From CAWJEL01 sp964647255 (lineage in GTDB: Bacteria > Chloroflexota > Anaerolineae > CG2-30-64-16): 64,000 nt of DNA. Below the pieces are notes generated by a model. It was not told the DNA's origin, made no database searches, and was given only the letters and a program-made list of their open reading frames with translations. Positions 34,641-43,145 of the stretch are shown here, one piece after another (the first letter of the stretch is position 1; every line of letters begins with the position of its first letter). Both the position numbers and the translations under genes were made by a program. The stretch covers positions 11,759 through 75,758 of the forward strand of contig CAZYGI010000011.1 in assembly GCA_964647255.1 (NCBI GenBank), read 5' to 3'.

Positions 34641-35203
34641 CGCCCCATCGTTTGCGCCTCGGCCAGTATGTGCCCCTGGATGGCCGCCTGCACATCTTGC
34701 GCGGTGGCGTTGCTGCCCAGCGGCAGCGCGGCGTCCAGCGCGTAGAGCTTGAAGAAGTAGCGGTGCGTGCCGCTCGGCGGACATGGGCCGCCGTATCCGG
34801 TGCGCTTCCAACTGTTCGTCCCCTGGACCCCACCGCCCGGCAGGTCTTTCTCAGTACGGATCCCTTCCGGCAGGCTGCTGGCCGAGGCGGGCAGGTTGAA
34901 GGCCACCCAATGCACCCACGTGCCGACCGGCGCGTCCGGGTCATCACAGATCAGCGCAAACGCCTGCGTGCCGGCGGGCGTGCCGCTCCAGGCCAGGGGC
35001 GGAGAAATGTCGTCGCCGTCGCACGTGTACTGCTTCGGGAGCATGCTGCCTTCGGTGAAGGCGGAACTGGTCAGCTTCATCACGGCGCTTCCTGATGAAC
35101 GTACCTCGGCCGGTGGTGCAGTTGGCGTTATCGCCGTGGGCGTCCGAGCACAGGCTGCGTTCAATAAAAGCATCAACAATAGGGCCAGCAATCGGCTTCG
35201 CAT
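34622..35203 (-). CDS. YbhB/YbcL-type PEBP lipoprotein
   Basis: 193 residues. Lipoprotein signal (LLNAAC, C18), a Thr/Pro linker, then a phosphatidylethanolamine-binding-protein fold: YTCDGDDISPPLAW, ICDDPDAPVGTWVHWVAFNLP, GTNSWKRTGYGGPCPPSGTHRYFFKLYALD. Ligand-pocket residues (DPDAP, HWV, GPCPPSGTH) are intact. Function in bacteria is unclear; it probably binds small phosphate- or lipid-containing ligands on the outer face of the membrane. It is 49 bp upstream of the NfeD gene and probably cotranscribed. The final residues (ARTR) are encoded by a family E repeat. Confidence 0.9.
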   Translation of the reverse strand: MRSRLLALLLMLLLNAACARTPTAITPTAPPAEVRSSGSAVMKLTSSAFTEGSMLPKQYTCDGDDISPPLAWSGTPAGTQAFALICDDPDAPVGTWVHWVAFNLPASASSLPEGIRTEKDLPGGGVQGTNSWKRTGYGGPCPPSGTHRYFFKLYALDAALPLGSNATAQDVQAAIQGHILAEAQTMGRYARTR

Positions 35204-35294
35204 CTCTTGAACCCCTGGCTATGCACCGATTGACTTCCTCACCATCATAGCATACACTCTCCCCAGCGTCAACGCGTTTTCGGCGGATCGAAAT

Positions 35295-36191
35295 ATGTCC
35301 TATATTATTGATGGTCATAACCTGATCGGCGTCTTGCCCGATATCCAGCTCAGCGACCCGGAGGATGAGCAGCGGCTGCTGGCGCGGCTGCGCGCCTTCC
35401 GCGCCCGGAGCGGCGGCCGGCCGATGATCGTCTTCTTCGACACCGGCGATCTGCCCGCGCAGGCGCCGGATCTGTCGAGCCCCGGTGTGCAGGTGCGCTT
35501 CGCCGGCCGTGGGCAGACCGCGGATGATGCGATCGTCGAATACTTGGCCGGCCGCGCTCAGCCCGGACAGTACGCGGTGGTGACCAATGATCAAGGGTTG
35601 GCCCGGCGGGCGCGCGATGTCGGCGCAAGCATCCTGCTCGCCAGCGAGTTCGCTGCGAAGTTGACCGCGCTGCCCAGATTCCCGGCGGCAGAGGATGAAC
35701 CTGCCCATGACCCGCACGACCCGACCTACGCCGACATCTACACGCGTTTTCTCGAGGTTGAGAAGACGCAGGCGCGCCTGGCGGGTGCAAAGCCGGGTGA
35801 TCCGGCGGTTTGGATCGAGCGGCTGAACCGGGGAGACCCGCAGTTGGTTGCGCAGGCGGCGCGCTGGCTGGGCCAGTTCGGCGGCGCGGCCGCAGTAGAG
35901 CCGCTGCGGGTGGCGCTGCTGCACGATGAGGCCGGAGTGCGCGCGGCCGCATTGCTGGCGCTGGGCAATTTGGGTGCGCAGGCCGCGGTCCCTGATCTCT
36001 GCGAGCGGCTGGCGAACGATGGCAACAGCATGGTGCGCGAGGCCGCCGCGCAAAGCCTGGGCCGCATCGGCGACCGCGCGACTGAGGCCGCATTGGCACG
36101 TGCGGCCGAGTCTGATCCCAAGGGCAAGGTGCGCAGAGCCGCCAGGGCTGCACTGGAGCAGATTCGAGCGAGAGGAACACGGGGGAAATAG
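35295..36191 (+). CDS. NYN (PIN-like RNase) - HEAT repeat fusion
   Basis: 298 residues. N-terminal NYN/YacP domain: YIIDGHNLIG (D6), MIVFFDTGDLP, and the distal acidic pair in GQTADDAIVEY plus VTNDQGLARRARD, the usual four-acid metal site of PIN-like nucleases. From about residue 170, three to four HEAT (PBS-lyase-type) repeats follow, e.g. PLRVALLHDEAGVRAAALLALGN and ERLANDGNSMVREAAAQSLG. YacP-type proteins are usually single-domain; the repeat platform may recruit a partner. No operon partner is on the same strand. Ribosome site not evident. Confidence 0.88.
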   Translation: MSYIIDGHNLIGVLPDIQLSDPEDEQRLLARLRAFRARSGGRPMIVFFDTGDLPAQAPDLSSPGVQVRFAGRGQTADDAIVEYLAGRAQPGQYAVVTNDQGLARRARDVGASILLASEFAAKLTALPRFPAAEDEPAHDPHDPTYADIYTRFLEVEKTQARLAGAKPGDPAVWIERLNRGDPQLVAQAARWLGQFGGAAAVEPLRVALLHDEAGVRAAALLALGNLGAQAAVPDLCERLANDGNSMVREAAAQSLGRIGDRATEAALARAAESDPKGKVRRAARAALEQIRARGTRGK

Positions 36192-36232
36192 TAAGGGGGG
36201 CGGGGCGGTAAAACCGCCCCGCCCCCCTTACT
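36190..36232. terminator. Perfect 20-bp hairpin between convergent genes
   Basis: AGTAAGGGGGGCGGGGCGGT (36190-36209), loop AAA, and its exact complement (36213-36232). Almost all G/C; it directly follows the NYN-HEAT stop (36189-36191) and precedes the mreB stop on the other strand, so it can serve both. Confidence 0.85.
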
Positions 36233-36239
36233 TTATGGG

Positions 36240-37244
36240 TTATACTTGCGGCAGGCTGCGGCGCATGATCGGGTAGTTTTCCAGCGCCTTGCCCGCGCCT
36301 AACGCCACGCAGGCCAGCGGATGTTCGGCAATGAAGGCCGGGACGCCCGTCTCCTTGGTCACCAGCCGGTCAATGTTGCGCAGCAGTCCGCCGCCGCCGC
36401 TCAGCACCATGCCGCGGTCTATGATGTCGGCGGCCAGCTCGGGCGGCGTTTTCTCAAGCGTCTGCTTGATGACGCCGGTGATCGCTGCCAGCGGCTCGGC
36501 CATCGCCTCGGTGATCTCGCTGGAAGTCAGGATGATCGTCTTGGGCAGGCCGGCCACTTGATCGCGACCGCGCACTTCCATCGTCAATTCTTCGGTAAGC
36601 GGCAGTGCGCTGCCGATGTTGATCTTGATCTCCTCAGCCGTCTGCTCGCCGATGATCAGATTGTATTTCTTGCGGACGTAGGCCATGATGGACTCATCGG
36701 TGCGGATGCCGCCGACGCGTACGCTGCTCCACACGACGATGTCGTTCATCGAGACGACCGCAGCCTCGGTCGTGCCGCCGCCGATGTCCACCACCATGTT
36801 CCCCGTCGGCGTGCCGATGGGCAGTCCGGCGCCGTATGCTGCAGCTAACGGTTCCGGGATCAGATAGGCCTCTTTCGCCCCCGCCTGCACCGCGGCGTCG
36901 TGCACCGCGCGGCTCTCCACGCTGGTCACACCCTTGGGCGTGCTGATCATCACTCGCGGCCGTAGCAGCGGGTTGCGGCCGATCACCTTCTTGATGAAGT
37001 ACCGCAGCATCGCCTCGGTGACGACGTAATCGGCGATGACGCCGTCGCGCATGGGGCGGGCGACCTCAATGCTCTCGGGCGCACGGCCCACCATGTCGCG
37101 TGCTTCCTGGCCCACGGCCACGATCTTGTTATCGCGCGTCGAGATGGCGACCACTGACGGTTCGCGCAGCACGATGCCGCGGCCGCTGACATACACCAGC
37201 ACATTGACCGTCCCCAGGTCAATGCCGATTTGACGTTCAAACAT
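36240..37244 (-). CDS. mreB: Rod-shape protein MreB
   Basis: 334 residues. Bacterial actin that guides sidewall peptidoglycan synthesis. Actin-fold motifs: GIDLGTVNVLVYVSG (phosphate 1), MVVDIGGGTTEAAVVS (phosphate 2), VLSGGGGLLRNIDRL (adenosine). AGGAGC is 8 bp before ATG 37244; an upstream start at 37298 would place the -10 box (37323-37328) too close. No mreC/D or rodA is adjacent. Confidence 0.95.
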   Translation of the reverse strand: MFERQIGIDLGTVNVLVYVSGRGIVLREPSVVAISTRDNKIVAVGQEARDMVGRAPESIEVARPMRDGVIADYVVTEAMLRYFIKKVIGRNPLLRPRVMISTPKGVTSVESRAVHDAAVQAGAKEAYLIPEPLAAAYGAGLPIGTPTGNMVVDIGGGTTEAAVVSMNDIVVWSSVRVGGIRTDESIMAYVRKKYNLIIGEQTAEEIKINIGSALPLTEELTMEVRGRDQVAGLPKTIILTSSEITEAMAEPLAAITGVIKQTLEKTPPELAADIIDRGMVLSGGGGLLRNIDRLVTKETGVPAFIAEHPLACVALGAGKALENYPIMRRSLPQV

Positions 37245-37322
37245 GCTTGCTCCTGGTCGGACAGAAAAATGCGACGCACTGCCGAAAAGGCGTCGCATCT
37301 CTGGATCACATCCAATACTGAC

Positions 37323-37351
37323 ATTATAAGCGAAACGCGACCGCGCGCAAA
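37323..37351 (-). promoter_or_regulatory. Promoter of mreB
   Basis: Minus strand TATAAT (37328-37323) with a weak TTTGCG 17 bp upstream (37351-37346). The start is about 37316, with a leader of 70 nt. Confidence 0.7.
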
Positions 37352-37391
37352 ATAAAACCAGAGGCCCGGTTCCAGTCAGGATCCGGGCCTC
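37345..37391 (-). terminator. Terminator of the ATP synthase operon
   Basis: On the minus strand GAGGCCCGG (37391-37383) and CCGGGCCTC (37369-37361) form a stem with a 13-nt loop, then TGGTTTTATTTTG. It stands just after atpC and before the mreB promoter. Confidence 0.82.
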
Positions 37392-37424
37392 AACATATCG
37401 GGTCTGCGCACCGTGCAGGATCGG

Positions 37425-37889
37425 CTAATTGCCTTGCTCGCCTTCCAGGCGATGCTCGATCCCGGGGCCGGATGGCCGCCAGCCGGTGCGGCGCCCCGCC
37501 ACTTTCAGGCGAATCTGTGATCGCCTGAGGGCCATCTCCAGGCCGGTGCGTTCTTCGGCTGGGACGCCCTGCGCCAGGAGGTCTTCGGCGCGGGCGCGGG
37601 CGGTCTCGGCGCGTTGGACATCAATCTCGTCCGAGCGTTCAGCGGTGCGCGCGAGGATCGTCACATGATCGGGTCGGACTTCCATCCAGCCGCTGGACAC
37701 TGCGAACGAGATCTCCGCTTGGCCTTCCCGCTTGATCCGCACTTCGCCTGCCGTCAGGACGGTCATGAGCGGCGCATGCATCGGCAGGATGCCGAGCTGC
37801 CCCTCCACGCCGGGCGCGATGATTTCGTTCACATCGTCCGAGAAGACCGGATGGTCTTGCGAGACGAAGTCCAGGCGGATGGTAGACAT
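37425..37889 (-). CDS. atpC: ATP synthase F1 subunit epsilon
   Basis: 154 residues. Rotor stalk subunit that couples F1 to the c-ring and inhibits ATP hydrolysis. The N-terminal beta sandwich (VNEIIAPGVEGQLGILPMHAPLMT) and C-terminal helices (EIDVQRAETARARAEDLL) are normal; the C-terminus is extended by about 20 residues (GRRTGWRPSGPGIEHRLEGEQGN region) relative to typical epsilon. Last gene of the operon; its ATG overlaps the atpD stop by one base. Confidence 0.94.
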   Translation of the reverse strand: MSTIRLDFVSQDHPVFSDDVNEIIAPGVEGQLGILPMHAPLMTVLTAGEVRIKREGQAEISFAVSSGWMEVRPDHVTILARTAERSDEIDVQRAETARARAEDLLAQGVPAEERTGLEMALRRSQIRLKVAGRRTGWRPSGPGIEHRLEGEQGN

Positions 37890-39292
37890 CAGGCCCTTAG
37901 CTCCTTGGCCCGCATCACAACATCTTGGATGGAGCCGACCATGTAGAACGCCTGCTCCGGCAAGTCGTCGTACTTGCCTTCCAGGATTTCTTTGAAGGCT
38001 TGTACGCTGTCCGACAGTTTGACATACACTCCGGAGCGGCCGGTGAAGGCTTCGGCCACGAACATCGGCTGGGTGAGGAACCGCTGAATCTTGCGGGCAC
38101 GCGCCACGGTGAGCCGGTCGTCCTCGCTCAGCTCCTCGACGCCCAGGATGGCGATGATGTCCTGCAGGTCCTTGTAGCGCTGGAGGGTCCGCTGCACGGC
38201 GCGGGCCACATCGTAATGGTCCTGGCCGACGACCAGCGGGTCCAGGATGCGGCTCGTGGAGGCCAGCGGATCTACGGCGGGGAAGAGCGCCTGTTCGGCC
38301 AGCGCGCGCTCCAGGCTGATGCTGGCGTCCAGGTGCGCGAAGGTCGTCGCGGGCGCCGGATCGGTGTAGTCGTCGGCGGGAACGTAGACGGCCTGCATCG
38401 AGGTGACCGAACCCGTCTTGGTCGAGCAGATGCGTTCCTGGAGCTCGCCCATGTCTGTGCCCAGGGTCGGCTGGTAGCCCACCGCACTGGGCAGGCGGCC
38501 CAGCAGCGACGACACCTCGGACCCCGCCTGCACGAAGCGGAAGATGTTGTCAATGAAGAGGAGCACGTCACGGCCCTGATCGCGGAAGTACTCGGCCATC
38601 GTGACTGCGGTCAGGCCGACGCGCAAACGGGCGCCCGGTGGCTCGTTCATCTGGCCGAAGACCATCGTGGTGCTGTTGATGACGCCGGAATCGCGCATCT
38701 CATGCCACAGATCGTTGCCCTCGCGGCTCCGTTCGCCGACCCCTGCGAAAACTGAGTAGCCGGAGTGGAACTTGGCGATGTTGTGGATGAGTTCCTGAAT
38801 CACGACGGTCTTGCCGACGCCTGCGCCGCCGAAGATGGCCGTTTTGCCGCCCTTGGTGAACGGCGCGATCAAATCAATCACCTTGATGCCGGTCTCGAAC
38901 ACCTCGGCCTTCGTGGATTGTTCGACCAGCGACGGCGCGGCCCGGTGGATGGGGTAATGGTCGGCGGCCTCGACCGGCGCGGTGCTGTCAATCGTGTCCC
39001 CCAGAACGTTGAAGATCCGGCCCAGGGTGCCTGGCCCCACCGGCACGGTGATTGGCCGCCCGGTGCCGATGACCGTCATCCCGCGGCGCAGGCCATCCGT
39101 GCTCGACATCGCGACCGCGCGCACCCGCCCACTGCCCAACTGGTTCTGCACCTCGCAGACCAACCGGCCGCCCGCGTCAAGCTGGATCTCCAGGGAATCA
39201 TAGATGTCGGGCAGGTCTTCGGAGGCGAATTCGACATCCACCACAGGACCGATGACCTGAACAATTTTACCGATAGCGCCGCTCTTTGCCAT
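37889..39292 (-). CDS. atpD: ATP synthase F1 subunit beta
   Basis: 467 residues. Catalytic subunit. P-loop GGAGVGKTV, catalytic Glu in GVGERSREGND, and DELSEED-like motif as ELSEDDRL. Full length, no odd features. In the operon between atpG and atpC. Confidence 0.97.
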   Translation of the reverse strand: MAKSGAIGKIVQVIGPVVDVEFASEDLPDIYDSLEIQLDAGGRLVCEVQNQLGSGRVRAVAMSSTDGLRRGMTVIGTGRPITVPVGPGTLGRIFNVLGDTIDSTAPVEAADHYPIHRAAPSLVEQSTKAEVFETGIKVIDLIAPFTKGGKTAIFGGAGVGKTVVIQELIHNIAKFHSGYSVFAGVGERSREGNDLWHEMRDSGVINSTTMVFGQMNEPPGARLRVGLTAVTMAEYFRDQGRDVLLFIDNIFRFVQAGSEVSSLLGRLPSAVGYQPTLGTDMGELQERICSTKTGSVTSMQAVYVPADDYTDPAPATTFAHLDASISLERALAEQALFPAVDPLASTSRILDPLVVGQDHYDVARAVQRTLQRYKDLQDIIAILGVEELSEDDRLTVARARKIQRFLTQPMFVAEAFTGRSGVYVKLSDSVQAFKEILEGKYDDLPEQAFYMVGSIQDVVMRAKELRA

Positions 39293-39324
39293 GTGTCCGT
39301 TCTCCGTTCATAGAACCAAACTCG

Positions 39325-40200
39325 TCAATTCGCCACCAACGCGCTCGTGCCGCCGACGATGTCCAGGAGTTCCTTGGTGATGGCTTCCTGGCGGGCCTTG
39401 TTATAGCTCAAGGTCAACTCGCCGATCAGATCGTTGGCTGCCTCGGTGGCATTGCGCATGGCCACCATGCGCGCAGATTGTTCGCTTGCGATGGCCTCGT
39501 AGACCGCCTGCAGGATTTGGAGCTCCGTCAGGCCGCGTAAGACCTCACTGAGGACGGATTGCGGGTCCGGCTCGAAGATGTAGTCGGCGGCCATCGGCGT
39601 CTCAGGCTCGGCCGTCACGATAGGCAGCAGTTGCCACATCGTCGGTTCCTGGCGCAGCGTGCTGACGAAGTTCGTGAAAATGATATAGACCGCATCGTAG
39701 GCGGCTGAGACAAAATCCTCGATCACCAGGTTGGCCACCGGGCCGATGTCATTGCTGCTCGGCCGATCGCCTAAGGTATCGCTGAAATCCGCGTGCACCG
39801 GCGGGCCGTGGCGCAGCATCCAATCACGGCCCTTGCGACCGATCGTCACCAGGCTGACAGTTTGCCCCGCCGCTTCCCATTCCTGGATGTGCTTGAGGGC
39901 TTCGCGCAGAACGTTGCTGTTGTATGCGCCGGCGAGGCCCCGGTCACCTGAAATGAGCAGTACACAGACCTTCTTGATCTCCCGCTGCTGCAGGAGCGGC
40001 TGCTCGGCAGCGTTGGAGCGGCGCAAGCGGGCCAGGTATTTCAGCACTTCCCACGATTTCGAAGCATAGGGGCGCGTCGCCAACACCTGCTGTTGGGCTT
40101 TGCGCATCTTGGCCGCGGCGACCGTCTCCATCGCCTTGGTGACCTTGGCGATGTTTTTGACGCTGCGGATGCGGCGGCGGATTTCGCGTGTGCTGGCCAT
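39325..40200 (-). CDS. atpG: ATP synthase F1 subunit gamma
   Basis: 291 residues. Central shaft. N-terminal helix TREIRRRIRSVKNIAKVTKAM and C-terminal helix MRNATEAANDLIGELTLSYN are the conserved coiled coil that turns inside the alpha-beta ring. One base separates it from atpA. Confidence 0.96.
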   Translation of the reverse strand: MASTREIRRRIRSVKNIAKVTKAMETVAAAKMRKAQQQVLATRPYASKSWEVLKYLARLRRSNAAEQPLLQQREIKKVCVLLISGDRGLAGAYNSNVLREALKHIQEWEAAGQTVSLVTIGRKGRDWMLRHGPPVHADFSDTLGDRPSSNDIGPVANLVIEDFVSAAYDAVYIIFTNFVSTLRQEPTMWQLLPIVTAEPETPMAADYIFEPDPQSVLSEVLRGLTELQILQAVYEAIASEQSARMVAMRNATEAANDLIGELTLSYNKARQEAITKELLDIVGGTSALVAN

Positions 40201-40201
40201 G

Positions 40202-41713
40202 TTATTGCGTCAGGAACATCTGGTTGAAGTCCTGGATCGCCAGCTTCAACCCGTCGGCGGTCGGGTCTTCGACCCGCTTTGTGGTGGCGATGGCCCGGCC
40301 AATGTTGGGATGGGTGGCGTCCATATACTGGATGAACGCATCCTCCCAGCCCCGGATCTTGTCGAGCGGCACCCTGTCCAGATAGTTGTTCGTGATCGCA
40401 TAGAAGACCATGACCTGGTGCTCGAGCGACACGGGCCGGTATTGCGGCTGCTTCAGGATTTCGGTGATCCGTTGGCCGCGGTCAAGCTGGCGCTGCGTGG
40501 TGGCGTCGAGATCGGAGCCGAACTGGGCAAAGGCCGCCAACTCGCGGAACTGCGCCAGTTCCAGCTTCATCTTGCCGGCCACCTGTTTCATCGCCTTGGT
40601 CTGGGCGGTGCCGCCCACGCGGCTCACGGAAAGGCCGGGGTTCACGGCGGGCCGGATGCCCGCGTAGAACAGGTCGCTCTCCAGGAAGATCTGGCCGTCG
40701 GTGATGGAGATGACATTGGTCGGGATGTAGGCTGAAATGTCGCCCGCCTGCGTCTCGATGATCGGCAGCGCGGTCAGCGAGCCGCCGCCGTTTTCCGGCG
40801 CCATACGCGCTGCCCGCTCCAACAACCGGCTGTGCAAATAGAAGACGTCGCCGGGGTATGCCTCACGGCCGGGGGGACGGCGCAGGAGCAATGAGACCTG
40901 GCGATAGGCCTGGGCGTGCTTGGACAGATCATCGTAGATGATCAGCGCATCCTTGCCTTGCTCCATGAACTCTTCGCCGATGGCGCAGCCGGCATAAGGG
41001 GCGATGTATTGCAGCGCGGCCGGCTCCGAGGCCGTCGCGGCCACCACCACGGTGTAATCCAGCGCGCCGTATTTCTCCAGCGTGGCGACCACCTGGGCCA
41101 CCTGCGCCTGCCGTTGCCCGATGGCAACGTAAATGCAGATCAGGTCTTGCCCCTTCTGGTTGATGATCGTGTCAATGGCCAGGGCGGTCTTGCCCGTCTG
41201 CCGGTCACCGATGATCAGCTCACGCTGGCCGCGGCCGATGGGGATCATGGCGTCAATCGCCTTGATGCCCGTCTGCACCGGGGTGTCCACGCTTTTGCGC
41301 ACGACCACGTTGGGCGCAATGCGTTCGATGGGGCGGAAGCTGTTCGACTCGATCGGCCCTTTGCCATCAATCGGCTGCCCCACAGCATTGATCACGCGGC
41401 CGATCATCGCGTTGCCGACCGGCACCGAGATGATCCGGCCCGTGCCGCGAACAATCTGCCCCTCGGCGATGCCGCTGGTTTCGCCCATGATGATCACACC
41501 GACGCTGTCCGTCTCCAGGTTGAGGACGATGCCGAGGGTGCCGTTTTCGAATTCCACCAGCTCGGAGGCGCGGGCATTTGCCAGACCCCGCAGGCGGGCA
41601 ATGCCATCACCCACTTGCAGCACGGTGCCCACATCTACGGTGCGCGTGGGCGCCTGGAAGCTGAGAATCTGCTGCTTGAGCTGCGCGACTAGATCTTCGG
41701 TTCGTACAGCCAT
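40202..41713 (-). CDS. atpA: ATP synthase F1 subunit alpha
   Basis: 503 residues. Non-catalytic nucleotide-binding subunit. P-loop GDRQTGKTALAID; the arginine finger region SVSRVGGTAQTKAM is present. Full length. Confidence 0.97.
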   Translation of the reverse strand: MAVRTEDLVAQLKQQILSFQAPTRTVDVGTVLQVGDGIARLRGLANARASELVEFENGTLGIVLNLETDSVGVIIMGETSGIAEGQIVRGTGRIISVPVGNAMIGRVINAVGQPIDGKGPIESNSFRPIERIAPNVVVRKSVDTPVQTGIKAIDAMIPIGRGQRELIIGDRQTGKTALAIDTIINQKGQDLICIYVAIGQRQAQVAQVVATLEKYGALDYTVVVAATASEPAALQYIAPYAGCAIGEEFMEQGKDALIIYDDLSKHAQAYRQVSLLLRRPPGREAYPGDVFYLHSRLLERAARMAPENGGGSLTALPIIETQAGDISAYIPTNVISITDGQIFLESDLFYAGIRPAVNPGLSVSRVGGTAQTKAMKQVAGKMKLELAQFRELAAFAQFGSDLDATTQRQLDRGQRITEILKQPQYRPVSLEHQVMVFYAITNNYLDRVPLDKIRGWEDAFIQYMDATHPNIGRAIATTKRVEDPTADGLKLAIQDFNQMFLTQ

Positions 41714-41725
41714 GAAAGACCTCTT

Positions 41726-42259
41726 TCACTCATTACTCGGCACACCCAACGTCTGTTTCATCGCTGCCAGCCGGCCCGCGACGCTGCCGTCAATCAGCTT
41801 ATCGCCAACGCGCACAACCAGGCCGCCCAGGATCGCCGGGTCGACGCGGTAGCTGAAGACCAGGCTGCTGCCGTATTGTGCTTCCAACTTGGCGACGAGC
41901 GCGCTCTGCTGCTCGGCTGCGAGGGGGATGGCGCTGACCACCTCGACCGCGGTCGGGCCCGACTCAGCGCGGTGGACGCGCTCGCGCAGCGCGGAGGCGA
42001 TGTCAGCCAGTTGGCCCAGCTCGCCGTGCTGAGCCAACGTATAGACCAGGTTGCGCACCGGCAGATCAACATCGGCAGGGAGCAGGCCATCCAACACGCG
42101 CTGCTGGGCCGCAGAGTCAACATCCGTGGCTGCCAAGCGCGCGCTGATCTGGGGGGCTTGCGTCAGCGCCGTCGCCACACCGTCCAGCGTCGCCGTCCAG
42201 CGTTCCAGTGCGGCCTCGAAGAAGGCGGTGGCGTAGCTTTGGACGCGATCGGCGCTCAT
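41726..42259 (-). CDS. atpH: ATP synthase F1 subunit delta
   Basis: 177 residues. Peripheral stalk subunit joining the F1 crown to subunit b. The C-terminal half has the conserved SYRVDPAILGGLVVRVGDKLIDGSV. Its start overlaps the atpF stop by 4 bp. Confidence 0.95.
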   Translation of the reverse strand: MSADRVQSYATAFFEAALERWTATLDGVATALTQAPQISARLAATDVDSAAQQRVLDGLLPADVDLPVRNLVYTLAQHGELGQLADIASALRERVHRAESGPTAVEVVSAIPLAAEQQSALVAKLEAQYGSSLVFSYRVDPAILGGLVVRVGDKLIDGSVAGRLAAMKQTLGVPSNE

Positions 42260-42753
42260 GGCTTGGAGCCGCCCAATTCGGCGAGGAAGGAGTCAATGAG
42301 CTTGCGTTGGACATCGGCGTTGAGACCCTGACCCAACACCCGCTCGGTCGCCGCCATGGAAAGGTTGGCGATCTGGCTTTGCACTTCAGTCAGGATGTGA
42401 GCGCGTTCCTGTTCGGCTTCCTCGCGCGCCTTCTGGCGGATTGCATCGGCCTCGCGCTGCGCCTCGGTCTTGATGTCGGCGCCGACCTTCTCGCTGGTTT
42501 GCGCGGCCTGGGCGATGATTTCCTGCGCCTTGCGCTGGGCCTCGGCGATCTTCTTATCGTACTCGATCTGCGCCTTGGCCGCCGCGTCGCGCGCGGCATC
42601 CACGTCGGCCATGCTGGCCGCAATGCGCGCCTTGCGCTGCGCCAGCATCCGCAGCACCGGCTTGTAGAGGAGCAGGTACAGCAGAATCGCCAGCAGGGTG
42701 AAGTTGACGAGTTGCGAAATCAAAAAACTCAGGTTGATGCCAAGACTTGCCAA
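42256..42753 (-). CDS. atpF: ATP synthase F0 subunit b (TTG start)
   Basis: 165 residues. Peripheral stalk: one membrane helix (about 8-30, LISQLVNFTLLAILLYLLLY), then a long charged coiled coil. The start is taken as TTG at 42753 because AAGGAGGGG lies immediately upstream and the protein then has the normal length (ASLGINLSFLI). An in-frame ATG at 42804 would add a charged leader encoded by repeat sequence and has no ribosome site. Confidence 0.92.
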   Translation of the reverse strand: MASLGINLSFLISQLVNFTLLAILLYLLLYKPVLRMLAQRKARIAASMADVDAARDAAAKAQIEYDKKIAEAQRKAQEIIAQAAQTSEKVGADIKTEAQREADAIRQKAREEAEQERAHILTEVQSQIANLSMAATERVLGQGLNADVQRKLIDSFLAELGGSKP

Positions 42754-42769
42754 TGGCCCCTCCTTAGTC

Positions 42770-42895
42770 GAATGGCCGGATAGTCGTTCGTCGTTTAGCC
42801 ACATCGCACCCCGGTCTGAAGTGAGGAATTCCCGGACGATGAGACGACTGTCAGACTACAAGACCATCAGACTAGCAGACGATTAGACGAACTTC
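42770..42895. repeat. Word-like repeat, family C (GACGACTGTCAGAC)
   Basis: The atpE-atpF spacer holds CCGGATAGTCGTTCGTCGTTT and a run of GAGACGACTGTCAGACTAC, AGACCATCAGACTAGCAGAC, GATTAGACGA. The last words run into the atpE stop codon region. Family C relatives are at 8735, 53921 and 59634. Confidence 0.72.
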
Positions 42896-43110
42896 AACAG
42901 CAGTGCGACGACCAGGGCGTAAATCGCAACCGACTCGGCGAACACGATCGCCAGAATCATGTTGGTGCGGATGTTGCCGGCCGCTTCGGGGTTGCGCCCC
43001 ATGGCCTCCATGGCCTTACCGCCGATGATACCGATGCCGACACCGGGGCCAATCGCGCCGAGACCGATCGCGAGCGCTGCGCCGATAGCCTTCAGTCCTT
43101 CAACGTCCAT
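42883..43110 (-). CDS. atpE: ATP synthase F0 subunit c
   Basis: 75 residues, two-helix hairpin. Ion-binding carboxylate E59 in FAESVAIYAL, loop RNP (39-41). Glycine-rich first helix (GAIGPGVGIGIIGG). Forms the rotor ring. A single copy is present. The spacer to atpF (129 bp) is larger than elsewhere in the operon and is filled by a word-like repeat. Confidence 0.96.
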   Translation of the reverse strand: MDVEGLKAIGAALAIGLGAIGPGVGIGIIGGKAMEAMGRNPEAAGNIRTNMILAIVFAESVAIYALVVALLLKFV

Positions 43111-43145
43111 GTGTGACTCCTCTTCTGAGCAGGATGGTGAATGAT

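Noticed and set aside
42754..42804. ATG 42804 as the start of atpF
   Set aside because: It would encode a charged leader from repeat DNA and has no ribosome site, whereas AAGGAGGGG precedes TTG 42753.
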